From contig NZ_CP076129.1 in NCBI RefSeq assembly GCF_018736065.1, positions 806,001 through 870,000 on the forward strand: a stretch of 64,000 bases of DNA. Direction: 5' to 3'. Positions within the stretch are counted from its first letter, which is position 1. Every line of letters begins with the position of its first letter. The notes beneath the pieces are model-generated. The model saw only the letters and a list, made by a program, of their open reading frames with translations, was not told where the DNA came from and did no database searches. The stretch is from Flammeovirga kamogawensis. GTDB lineage: Bacteria; Bacteroidota; Bacteroidia; Cytophagales; Flammeovirgaceae. The translations under genes and the position numbers were made by a program. Positions 1-6,791 of this stretch are shown piece after piece.

Positions 1-1073
1 GTGTTATTATATTTTTTTACAGTATGTTTTGTCTCTTCATCAAATTCCAATCTGATTATACTTTTTGTATCAAACACATCAACCATTCTATCAGAATGTG
101 TTGTATAAATGACTTGATGTCCTTGCTCAGCTAAAGAACATAAAACCATTTTATAAAAATACTCTTGATGATTCTCATGTAAAAAACTTTCTGGCTCTTC
201 AAATAAAAACAAGCACTTATCATCAAGTTGACTTTCAGCTATAGACTGTATAACTGCCATTACAAACATTGAAATGTAACCGTCCCCAAAATGTTCTATT
301 GGGATTAAATTACTATTATCTCCGTTAAGCCCAATTTTGAATAACATTTGAAGAAAAATATCTTCATAATTTGGAAGACCAAACTCTACATGGCAATTAT
401 TTTCTCGTAAGTTCTTACTATAGTTAATTTTTACCTTTTCAATAAATTTACTTAAAAGTGAATCACTTAACACTTTCTCAGTAGCTTGCTTTGCTTCTTC
501 AATATATGTTCCTTTTCTAGCGAGCATTTCGGCATCACTATCAACAAGATATTTAATGTGCTTTGCTAAAAATGAAGTTAAATTCCCCCAACTTGTTTTT
601 TTAGTAGAAATCTCCTCTTTTATATTGTGAAAGTTGATATAGAATACGTTAAAATACTTTATTGCACCGAATGCCTGCCAATTTGTATCAGTTCCATTAG
701 GTTTTAAAGAGTTAATCTTTGCACTCTCAATCTCAATTCCATCAAGAATAAACTCAAGCTTATGGTAACCTGATAAATTAGCTTGTTTACCATCAACTTT
801 GTCTTCAGTTGAACTATTCATATATGCGACAATCTCAGGAACATTAGAAATGTCTTGATTATGAAAGTCGTTAATAGAAAAAGTATCCTTTGTAATATAC
901 TTATAGCCTATGCCATACAATATTGCATTCAAAAGATTGGTTTTTCCAGCGTTATTATATCCAATAATTGAAATAGGTTTCTTATAATCTTCACCTGGAA
1001 ATTCAAAGTTTATTCCATCCTTGAATGACCTATAATTCTTAACATGAATTTTTTCTAATCTAATTTCTGACAT
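1..1073 (-). CDS. AAA family ATPase, OLD-like (partial, C-terminus off window)
   Basis: The frame is open from an ATG at 1073 to the window edge, about 357 codons. It begins MSEIRLEKIHVKNYRSF, typical of RecF/OLD-type ATPases. A Walker A motif, GYNNAGKTN, lies near residue 40. Near the end are a signature-like FGDGYISM, a Walker B LFLFEEPESFLH and a TTHSD switch, the order expected for the ABC-type ATPase head of OLD/AAA_15/AAA_21 proteins. A C-terminal TOPRIM nuclease, if any, would lie outside the window. Such proteins are often anti-phage or DNA-repair ATPases; which applies here is inference. Its upstream end abuts the first attC-like site, so it is probably itself a cassette gene, unusually large for one. 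Family confidence is high; function is open. Confidence 0.85.
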   Translation of the reverse strand, partial: MSEIRLEKIHVKNYRSFKDGINFEFPGEDYKKPISIIGYNNAGKTNLLNAILYGIGYKYITKDTFSINDFHNQDISNVPEIVAYMNSSTEDKVDGKQANLSGYHKLEFILDGIEIESAKINSLKPNGTDTNWQAFGAIKYFNVFYINFHNIKEEISTKKTSWGNLTSFLAKHIKYLVDSDAEMLARKGTYIEEAKQATEKVLSDSLLSKFIEKVKINYSKNLRENNCHVEFGLPNYEDIFLQMLFKIGLNGDNSNLIPIEHFGDGYISMFVMAVIQSIAESQLDDKCLFLFEEPESFLHENHQEYFYKMVLCSLAEQGHQVIYTTHSDRMVDVFDTKSIIRLEFDEETKHTVKKYNN

Positions 1074-1099
1074 ACAGGATGTATTTTATCATAATGTAC

Positions 1100-1167
1100 A
1101 ACGTGATGACTAAACTACGTGAGCGGTTGTGTCAACCGTGATTGGAGTTTAGTTGTTGTTACACAAC
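1100..1167 (-). repeat. attC-like site 1
   Basis: attC of the cassette carrying the gene at 1169-1915. R'' is gttacacaac (1158-1167), matched in inverted form at 1937-1946, the other end of the same cassette. The central hairpin is cggttgtgtcaaccg. The CTAAAC/GTTTAG arms are almost perfect. The other end (aacg at 1100) opens the AAA ATPase cassette. Confidence 0.78.
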
Positions 1168-1168
1168 G

Positions 1169-1915
1169 TTACATTAACAATTTAAACTTACCAAAATTTT
1201 TACTTATTAAAGTATTATTTGTCATCTCAAACTTCTCGATTCTTGTGTCATTTTTTGTAGAGACTAAATAATAGCTCCTATTTTTTTCAGTCCAAAAGCC
1301 CCTATCTATTGTTTCTTGTGTTTCAATATTGGTAATAGTATAAGACCTGTTGACCAAATCAAAATCTAATATTGTTTTAAAGTTTTTCTCGTAGTTATTT
1401 GATTTGTATTTTACATGTTTAGGTTCAGGATCAATACATAATAATTTTTTCATTACAACATTATAAATTCTAGCCAAAGAATTTATTGATGTAAATTCAA
1501 GACAACCAGCACATAGCCTTATTATTTTGATTTCTATATTTTTTGTTTTTTTCTCCTCATACCATGGTTCAATACACCCTTTAGCTCCTCCGATTACCTG
1601 TAGCAATATATATTTATGTTCTTTAAATAAGTTTTCGCTTAAAGTTATTATCTGCCTTTCTAAAAAAATTAAATCATTAATTGATTGTGAGTTACGGTCA
1701 TAAAAAACAGATAACTTTTCTATTGAGTAATCATTAAATGAATAATATTTTGATTTTAAACTTTCTAATGATGTGTTGGTAACAGTTGGTTTAGGAACAT
1801 ACGAGTAATATTGATGGAACTGTTCCATTACATTCTTATTGTTTTTATCTGTTTTTACATTTTGCCCAATAACAGAATGAGATAATAAAATTAATAATAT
1901 GATAAACTTTGACAT
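1169..1915 (-). CDS. Cassette gene A: hypothetical secreted protein
   Basis: About 248 residues from the ATG at 1915. This start gives a clean signal peptide (MSKFIILLILLSHSVIGQ). The longer frame to 2011 only translates the neighbouring attC-like site and should not be annotated. The rest is Lys/Asn-rich, with a cysteine pair (CAGC) mid-protein and a C-terminal beta-strand pattern. No family is recognised. The stop lies right against the attC R'' repeat, so the gene fills its cassette. Probably exported to the periplasm. Confidence 0.72.
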   Translation of the reverse strand: MSKFIILLILLSHSVIGQNVKTDKNNKNVMEQFHQYYSYVPKPTVTNTSLESLKSKYYSFNDYSIEKLSVFYDRNSQSINDLIFLERQIITLSENLFKEHKYILLQVIGGAKGCIEPWYEEKKTKNIEIKIIRLCAGCLEFTSINSLARIYNVVMKKLLCIDPEPKHVKYKSNNYEKNFKTILDFDLVNRSYTITNIETQETIDRGFWTEKNRSYYLVSTKNDTRIEKFEMTNNTLISKNFGKFKLLM

Positions 1916-1943
1916 TCTCTGATATTTTGGCTTTATGTTGTGT

Positions 1944-2013
1944 AACGTAATGGCTAAACTACGACCAGCGGGTGCGTCACCCGATGGATGGAGATTAGCT
2001 ACTGTTACCAACT
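1944..2013 (-). repeat. attC-like site 2
   Basis: attC of the cassette with gene B. R'' gttaccaact (2004-2013) is matched inverted at 2514-2523. The core hairpin is cgggtgcgtcacccg. The stop codon of gene B (1995-1997) lies inside the site. Confidence 0.8.
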
Positions 2014-2465
2014 GTTATTTCTTTTCGGATAAAATTTAATATTTGCTTTAATTCTGATGGTACATTGGATTCAGAATAGCTGAATTTTTTTTCTAATTTC
2101 CCGTTTTTATAAAAGGAAATAAAGTAATCTTCATTTTCTTTTTTAACAGATTCCTCTCTACAAACCAACTTTACGTTTTCAGCTAATTTATTTAATTCAA
2201 ACCATTCTTTCTTTGAAGTCTTTATTTTAGTTCTGAATTTTTCGCCTTTGATATGTAAATAATTCGCATAAATCGTTAAGCGGTACAAATTCTTCTTTTT
2301 GTAATTAATCTCAAATCTTTCTGTGATTGTCCCATTGAACAAACACTTGTGTCCTATAACAATTTCAGATAAAGTATCCTTTTTTGCCTGTGCTTTTATA
2401 GAGCTGGCTGTCAAAACTAACAATACTATTACTATATATTTAGTCAAGGTCGATTCTGAATTCAT
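1995..2465 (-). CDS. Cassette gene B: hypothetical secreted protein
   Basis: 156 residues, beginning with a polar stretch and a hydrophobic signal segment (IVIVLLVLTASSIKAQ), then a Lys-rich beta-rich domain. No family is recognised. The last residues (GNSS) and the stop are encoded within the attC-like site, so reading frame and recombination site overlap. It is alone in its cassette, with only a short leader upstream before the next attC at 2521. Export is likely from the signal peptide; function is unknown. Confidence 0.7.
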   Translation of the reverse strand: MNSESTLTKYIVIVLLVLTASSIKAQAKKDTLSEIVIGHKCLFNGTITERFEINYKKKNLYRLTIYANYLHIKGEKFRTKIKTSKKEWFELNKLAENVKLVCREESVKKENEDYFISFYKNGKLEKKFSYSESNVPSELKQILNFIRKEITVGNSS

Positions 2466-2520
2466 GTCACAATATTATTTTGAATAAAATTTAATTGCAA
2501 GCTTTACTTTAATAGTTGGT

Positions 2521-2589
2521 AACGTAAATGCTAAACTACGACCAGCGGGTGCGTCACCCGATGGATGGAGATTAGCTGTTGTTATAGCC
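2521..2589 (-). repeat. attC-like site 3
   Basis: attC of the cassette with gene C. R'' gttatagcc (2581-2589) is matched inverted at 3234-3242. The inner 55 bp is nearly identical to site 2, including the cgggtgcgtcacccg hairpin, so only the outer R-type ends differ. Confidence 0.8.
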
Positions 2590-2598
2590 TTTGTTTAA

Positions 2599-3204
2599 TT
2601 AATGTTTTAAAGCCTGGTCAAATAATGAAAAACCTAGTCCTATTGTTAAAAAAATCGATATGATAATCCAAATCAATCCATCCAAGCTGTCAAGTAAGTA
2701 ATAAATAATTGAGTTATTTCTAGGTTTAATTTTACCTTCACTTCTTTTTAGTTTTAAGTATATTGTTTGTAATTCTCCAAATTCTGATTCACTAATACTA
2801 TTAAGAATGACCCGCTTATTATTAGTTAGGTATATTAATGTTTTCACTTCAGTATAAAGATATTTGGTTTGAACTGAACCTCCATAATTCGATTTAATCC
2901 TTTTGCTTTTTTGTTCCATTTTCATAATCTCATTAAAATTGATAGACCTAGAGAAGGGAAGAAAAAAATTAGAAATAATAATTTCTTTATGCCCCAGTTT
3001 GATTATCTTAATCTTCAATAAATAATATAAACTTACCAAAGGCAAAATTGTAAAAACAATAATTAAAGAAACAATCATCAAATTAAAATCTCCTTCTGAT
3101 TTAAAAAATATCAACAAATTTAACTCGCTAAAAAAAATAAATCCTAAGAAGGTTATACTTAGAATAAATAACCTAGGATGAGTTTTATAGAATATTTTAT
3201 TCAT
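2599..3204 (-). CDS. Cassette gene C: hypothetical membrane protein
   Basis: 201 residues. Two hydrophobic helices lie near residues 12-30 and 40-63, and another near 173-195 (LIWIIISIFLTIGLGFSLF). Between them is a basic cytosolic or periplasmic stretch with alternating beta-strand character, resembling small PH-like membrane proteins of Bacteroidota (weak inference). The only gene in its cassette. No catalytic motif seen. Confidence 0.7.
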   Translation of the reverse strand: MNKIFYKTHPRLFILSITFLGFIFFSELNLLIFFKSEGDFNLMIVSLIIVFTILPLVSLYYLLKIKIIKLGHKEIIISNFFLPFSRSINFNEIMKMEQKSKRIKSNYGGSVQTKYLYTEVKTLIYLTNNKRVILNSISESEFGELQTIYLKLKRSEGKIKPRNNSIIYYLLDSLDGLIWIIISIFLTIGLGFSLFDQALKH

Positions 3205-3239
3205 GCTTAAGTTGAAATTTTGTCACTTACATTGGCTAT

Positions 3240-3309
3240 AACGAATTTGCTAAACTACGAGCGAGGGTGCGTCACCCGAGACTTGGAGTTTTAGCTGTTG
3301 TTGGCAAAC
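3240..3309 (-). repeat. attC-like site 4
   Basis: attC of the cassette with gene D. R'' gttggcaaac (3300-3309) is matched inverted at 3927-3936. The hairpin is gggtgcgtcaccc. The outer arm differs from sites 2 and 3 (aatttgctaaac against gttttagctg). Confidence 0.78.
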
Positions 3310-3313
3310 GTTT

Positions 3314-3907
3314 TTAATCTATTCCTAAATCATATCTTATGGAATGTTCCAAATCTATTTCATTTATTGGAATACCCATTGTATTATATATTATTCCGAT
3401 GATTACTCTTTCAACTTCATATTTACCCGTGATCTTCTCAAGATTTATAAGTTCTTTATAATTTAAAGATACTATCCAATTAATTAACTGTTTTACCGTA
3501 CCATTTAATATTGGTGTTGAACGTTTTCTAATCTTGACACCTAAAAATTTAACATGTAAATCTAAATTTGGACTAATATCTAGAGACGTTAATTCTGGTA
3601 ATATAAGACCTATTTCCGTTTCAAGTAATTTCCAATTTCTTACTAAATTTTTATTACTGAACAGTTCAAATAATGATGTTTCAGGCATAATAGCAGTTTC
3701 GGTAAAGTTCAATTTTTTAATAGCCTTTTTAACCCTAATAAATATTTGATGTGAGAGACATTTTTCATTTCGTTTAGTCATCACTTTACTATAAACAGAA
3801 TTTGAAAAGTCTTGTACAGTGTTTATTTGTTCTGCTTCTGACGCATTTAACCGTATTCTAAATGTATCTTCAACAAAAAACAATAATTCTACCGAGTCTA
3901 ATCCCAT
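3314..3907 (-). CDS. Cassette gene D: acyl-carrier-protein-like, apparently permuted
   Basis: 197 residues. The N-terminus, MGLDSVELLFFVEDTFRI, matches the ACP phosphopantetheine motif and helix II; Ser5 is the candidate attachment site. It is followed by an ACP-like helix III/IV segment (EAEQINTVQDF). A middle section (about 50-150: ETSLFEL, LPELTS, TVKQLINWI) resembles the degenerate ACP-like DUF1493 family. The C-terminus (VERVIIGIIYNTMGI ... YDLGID) looks like ACP helix I and the loop leading up to the serine, then stops. N-terminal and C-terminal halves of one ACP therefore sit at opposite ends. No in-frame extension exists upstream: a TAA precedes the ATG by one codon. The ACP relation comes from motif reading only; function is unknown. 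Confidence 0.62.
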   Translation of the reverse strand: MGLDSVELLFFVEDTFRIRLNASEAEQINTVQDFSNSVYSKVMTKRNEKCLSHQIFIRVKKAIKKLNFTETAIMPETSLFELFSNKNLVRNWKLLETEIGLILPELTSLDISPNLDLHVKFLGVKIRKRSTPILNGTVKQLINWIVSLNYKELINLEKITGKYEVERVIIGIIYNTMGIPINEIDLEHSIRYDLGID

Positions 3908-3933
3908 TTCTTAGATCTCATTTTATGTTTGCC

Positions 3934-4000
3934 AACGCGTTGACTAAACTGCGAAGCGGACGTGTCGGCCGATATGCAGATTTAGTTGATGTTATGGAGT
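3934..4000 (-). repeat. attC-like site 5
   Basis: attC of the cassette with gene E. R'' gttatggagt (3991-4000) is matched inverted at 4564-4573. The arms actaaactgc and gcagatttagt pair with one unpaired extra base, as in the extrahelical bases of attC L-boxes. Its core is almost identical to site 6. Confidence 0.8.
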
Positions 4001-4483
4001 GTTATTAAGTGAATTATATTTATTTATTATTTTATCAACTTCAATAAGTTCAATTACAGTTGTATTAACTTTTCCTTGATTTATAATGCTTAAAGAAGGA
4101 CTTTTCGAAGTAACCGAAATATAATTTTTTGACATTTCTTTTAAACTATACTTTATATTTTCAAGACTGTAAGTTGAATTAATATTCCAATTAGTTTTTA
4201 AAATATAGATAATCTCTAATTCACCTTTTGAATTCGGCAAATAATATGTAATTGTTTCTCCATAATCATTACAATCTATAGTTTCTTTAAATATTACATT
4301 TTTATTAGAATTATATTTAACAAGTTTTTGCGAACAGTCACCACCTTCAAAATCATCAAATATCATTTGAAAAGTAGAGGCTTGTAATTCTTCTTCTAAA
4401 TTTTTAAGTTCAGAACTAAAATTAGGTGAAGATTGAATATTTAAAACTTGAATAAAAAAAACAAGTGTTCCTAAAAATCTCAT
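3992..4483 (-). CDS. Cassette gene E: hypothetical secreted protein
   Basis: 163 residues with a short signal peptide (MRFLGTLVFFIQVLNIQSS), then a mixed helical/beta domain with two cysteines (near 50 and 72). No family recognised. The TAA stop (3992-3994) lies within the attC R'' repeat. It is alone in its cassette and has about 80 bp of AT-rich leader upstream. Confidence 0.68.
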   Translation of the reverse strand: MRFLGTLVFFIQVLNIQSSPNFSSELKNLEEELQASTFQMIFDDFEGGDCSQKLVKYNSNKNVIFKETIDCNDYGETITYYLPNSKGELEIIYILKTNWNINSTYSLENIKYSLKEMSKNYISVTSKSPSLSIINQGKVNTTVIELIEVDKIINKYNSLNNTP

Positions 4484-4570
4484 AATTATTACTTATTCTA
4501 CAATATATAGATAGGAATTTTATATTTAAAACTAATTAGTTTAATGAGTATAACAATACCAATACTCCAT

Positions 4571-4637
4571 AACGCGTTGACTAAACTGCGAAGCGGACGT
4601 GTCGGCCGATATGCAGATTTAGTTGATGTTGTAGGTA
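4571..4637 (-). repeat. attC-like site 6
   Basis: attC of the two-gene cassette. R'' gttgtaggta (4628-4637) is matched inverted at 5340-5349. The core is essentially the same as site 5 (gcgaagcggacgtgtcggcc), so adjacent sites share cores but keep private outer ends. Confidence 0.8.
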
Positions 4638-4638
4638 G

Positions 4639-5091
4639 TTAATTATTACTAAACTTATTCCAGTAATTTTCACTAGCTTTAAACAAGTCAGTTGGTTTGA
4701 TTTTTTGTTTTAAATGATTTTTAATTTCTATTTTTTCAGCTTTTATTAGCAAGTTTCCTCCACAATAGTCATAATTAGTATTGTGTTGATTACAGCTTAC
4801 TTTTACAATACCATTTAAAGTTTCTGCATATCCAATTTCTAATTCTGCTTTAAAAATGTCTTTTAATTCAGTCCAATTGATTTTTTTGAGTGTGATCGGA
4901 TTCATCCATGGTTCTAGCTCAATATGTTCAATATTGTATATAAGCAGATAAAAAAAATTAAAACCTTCTTGAAATTCTTTTCCAAGATATTGACATTCTA
5001 TTTTTAATGTCAGTTGTTTTAAATCTCCTTCCCAGCCTGTTATTCCTCCATCGTGAAACGTTGTGAATATATTTTCGATCACATTAATCAT
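4639..5091 (-). CDS. Cassette gene F2: hypothetical cytosolic protein
   Basis: 150 residues, no signal peptide or membrane segment. The N-terminal FTTFHDGGITGWEGD and the Cys-containing CGGNLLIKAEKIEI are its most distinctive parts. No family recognised; an immunity-like or small effector-partner role is a guess from its size and pairing only. Its ATG overlaps the TGA of the upstream 80-residue gene by 4 bp (ATGA), so the two are probably translationally coupled. The stop touches the attC-like site. Confidence 0.68.
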   Translation of the reverse strand: MINVIENIFTTFHDGGITGWEGDLKQLTLKIECQYLGKEFQEGFNFFYLLIYNIEHIELEPWMNPITLKKINWTELKDIFKAELEIGYAETLNGIVKVSCNQHNTNYDYCGGNLLIKAEKIEIKNHLKQKIKPTDLFKASENYWNKFSNN

Positions 5092-5330
5092 AGTTCAACT
5101 TCTACAAAATCTGTATTAGATTTAAATATTTTATTCGATTCCTTAATTGCTTTTTCTTCTGTTAATTTGTAATCAAACTGAATGTACTCTTTAATTTCAT
5201 CAATTGAATTAAAACCTACACTTGCAATATAACCTTGAAAATCGTCTTGAATTTCTTTCCAATCAGAATATTGTTTTTGACTAATTAAAGTTTTACCTGA
5301 TTGTAAAAATATTAAATTGAATTTCTGCAT
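5088..5330 (-). CDS. Cassette gene F1: small hypothetical protein
   Basis: 80 residues, acidic C-terminus, no signal or membrane segment. Likely an alpha/beta fold. It is the promoter-proximal gene of a bicistronic cassette; the following gene starts inside its stop codon. No family recognised. Toxin-antitoxin pairing was considered, but nothing in the sequence supports it beyond the ATGA overlap and small sizes. Confidence 0.62.
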   Translation of the reverse strand: MQKFNLIFLQSGKTLISQKQYSDWKEIQDDFQGYIASVGFNSIDEIKEYIQFDYKLTEEKAIKESNKIFKSNTDFVEVEL

Positions 5331-5346
5331 TTCTCTAATTACCTAC

Positions 5347-5413
5347 AACGGGTTGACTAAATTGCGTTGAGGGCGCGTCGACCGATATGCTAATTTAGTT
5401 ATTGTTATGCTGT
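5347..5413 (-). repeat. attC-like site 7
   Basis: attC of noncoding unit G. R'' gttatgctgt (5404-5413) is matched inverted at 5796-5805. The arms actaaattgc and gctaatttagt pair with one extra unpaired base. The core contains cgcgtcgaccg. Confidence 0.78.
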
Positions 5414-5805
5414 GTATTTTTTTATTTTAAATTGAATACTGAAAGTACAGATACTTAAAAGTTTTACCAAACGTGAACATCATTAATTGAGAGAACTCTA
5501 AAATTACGATGGACGTTGAAAAACAAAACCATTTTTTAAACTTTAATTATTTGAAAAGTAAATTGCCTTTTGACTAATTCTGTGTTGAAAAATTTCCTTT
5601 CTCCTAATTTAATTCTTCACAATGATTTGACTACACTCCTGTTTCAATTTATAATTTTACTAAACCGTGCGAATCGCACGACTACAAATATAGTGGTACA
5701 AAACAACTAATGTTCTCTGCGGGTGAGTCACCCGTGCTAGAATAATAAAAATTTAGTACCAACGTGCACTATGCAGATGCACTCGCCTAGATTATACAGC
5801 ATAAC
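5350..5805. repeat. 456-bp noncoding cassette, copy 1 (unit G)
   Basis: No convincing gene. The unit is repeated in tandem at 5806-6261 with the same length and, by eye, substitutions only. It holds three strong small hairpins: cgtgcgaatcgcacg (about 5666), cgggtgagtcacccg (about 5720) and gtgcactatgcagatgcac (about 5764). A 22-codon minus frame (MVLFFNVH..., start about 5543) is kept in both copies but is too short to call. Confidence 0.75.
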
Positions 5806-5869
5806 GGTTTGACTAAATTGCGTAGAGGGCACGTCGACCGATATGCTAATTTAGTTATTGTTATGCTGT
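5803..5869 (-). repeat. attC-like site 8
   Basis: attC of noncoding unit H. R'' gttatgctgt (5860-5869) is matched inverted at 6252-6261, the last cassette-type end of the array. It differs from site 7 at a few positions only. Confidence 0.78.
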
Positions 5870-6261
5870 GTATTTTTTAATTTTAAATTGAATACTGAAA
5901 GTACAGATACTAAAAAGTTTTACCTAACGTGAACATCATTAATTGAGAGAACTCTAAATTTTTGATGAACGTTGAAAAACAAAACCATTTTTTAAACTTT
6001 AATTATTTGAAAAGTAAATAGCCTTTTGACTAATTCTGTGTTAAAAAAATTCCTTTCTCCTAATTTAATTCTTCACAATGATTTGACTTCACTCCTGTTT
6101 CAGTTTATAATTTTACTAAACCGTGCGAATCGCACGACTGCATATATAGAGGTACAAAATAACTAATACTTTCTGCGGGTGAATCACCCGTGCTTGAATA
6201 ATAAAAATTTAGTACCTACGTGCATTATGCAGATGCACTCGCCTAGATTATACAGCATAAC
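5806..6261. repeat. 456-bp noncoding cassette, copy 2 (unit H)
   Basis: Second copy of the tandem duplicate. The hairpins are retained as cgtgcgaatcgcacg, cgggtgaatcacccg and gtgcattatgcagatgcac. A base change inside a loop (agt to aat) leaves the stem intact. It ends at an R'-type end (6252-6261) followed by aat rather than a further attC core, so this is the transcription-upstream border of the array. Confidence 0.75.
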
Positions 6262-6791
6262 AATATACAAACGTATTACCGCTTATATATTTTGTGTTTA
6301 TTTCTGTTTTATTTCATTGAATAAAGCGATATTTAGACGTTTTCATCAAAATCCTAAAATAAAGTTGTAGGATGTTTTTTTGCACAATATATTTATTGCG
6401 TTTATCCAATTATTAACACACTACTATTAATGGAGATATAAGTTTGCTTTGTTGAAGTTTTAGTCACCAGTAATAGAAGTCATTAACCTTACGTAAGGTC
6501 TTAATAAAGTAATTGAATTACAAGTTTTACGCATCAATTAACAAACATTATCACACAGCATTCTACCCACTGTTATCATAAAAATTAAAACACTTCAATC
6601 GGTTGCTAAAAAATAAATTCCAAAACCAATTCGTGAGCAAATGCAATTCTTCTCCATCCTCAACTAAAAATGGAAATAAAACAGTCGGATAAGAAAATTT
6701 GGGCATAAAAAAATCCCTTAAAGGACGTAGACTATAAAAACAGAGAGACAGTTGAGGGGATTTTTGAGGTGAAGAAGCGAATAAGAAAGCG
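6262..6791. other. 530-bp AT-rich region at the array border
   Basis: A classic integron would have attI and intI next here, but no integrase-like frame is visible on either strand. The plus-strand frame beginning at 6179 crosses the cassette end and has no coding character. A 14-bp perfect palindrome, accttacgtaaggt, lies at 6486-6499. Near 6708-6773, aaaaatccc and ggggattttt form a long-range inverted pair. Otherwise nothing seen. Confidence 0.5.

Larger units (their letters stand above)
1098..6261 (-). mobile_element. Integron-type gene cassette array without integrase (CALIN-like)
   Basis: Eight related 67-70 bp imperfect palindromes, at about 1100, 1944, 2521, 3240, 3934, 4571, 5347 and 5803, separate units of roughly 0.45-0.85 kb. 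In minus-strand orientation each begins ...AAC and ends GTT..., with internal CTAA/TTTAG L-box-like arms and a central hairpin. Both ends of each unit carry a unit-specific inverted 9-10 mer: gttacacaac, gttaccaact, gttatagcc, gttggcaaac, gttatggagt, gttgtaggta, and gttatgctgt twice. This is expected when R'' pairs with the R' that travels with the same circular cassette. All genes point the same way, towards their own attC. No integrase is visible up to 6791 or elsewhere in the window, so the best label is a cluster of attC sites lacking an integrase, or the distal part of a larger integron. Confidence 0.8.

Noticed and set aside
4639-5330. Toxin-antitoxin pair
   Set aside because: Sizes and overlap fit, but neither protein shows a toxin fold, HTH or antitoxin motif that I recognise.
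1100-5869. CRISPR-like regularly spaced repeats
   Set aside because: Spacing is 450-850 bp, units contain genes, and the repeats are attC-like palindromes rather than short direct repeats with unique spacers.
6179-6370. Plus-strand 63-residue frame
   Set aside because: It starts inside the noncoding cassette and crosses its border; composition is not coding-like, and all neighbours are on the other strand.
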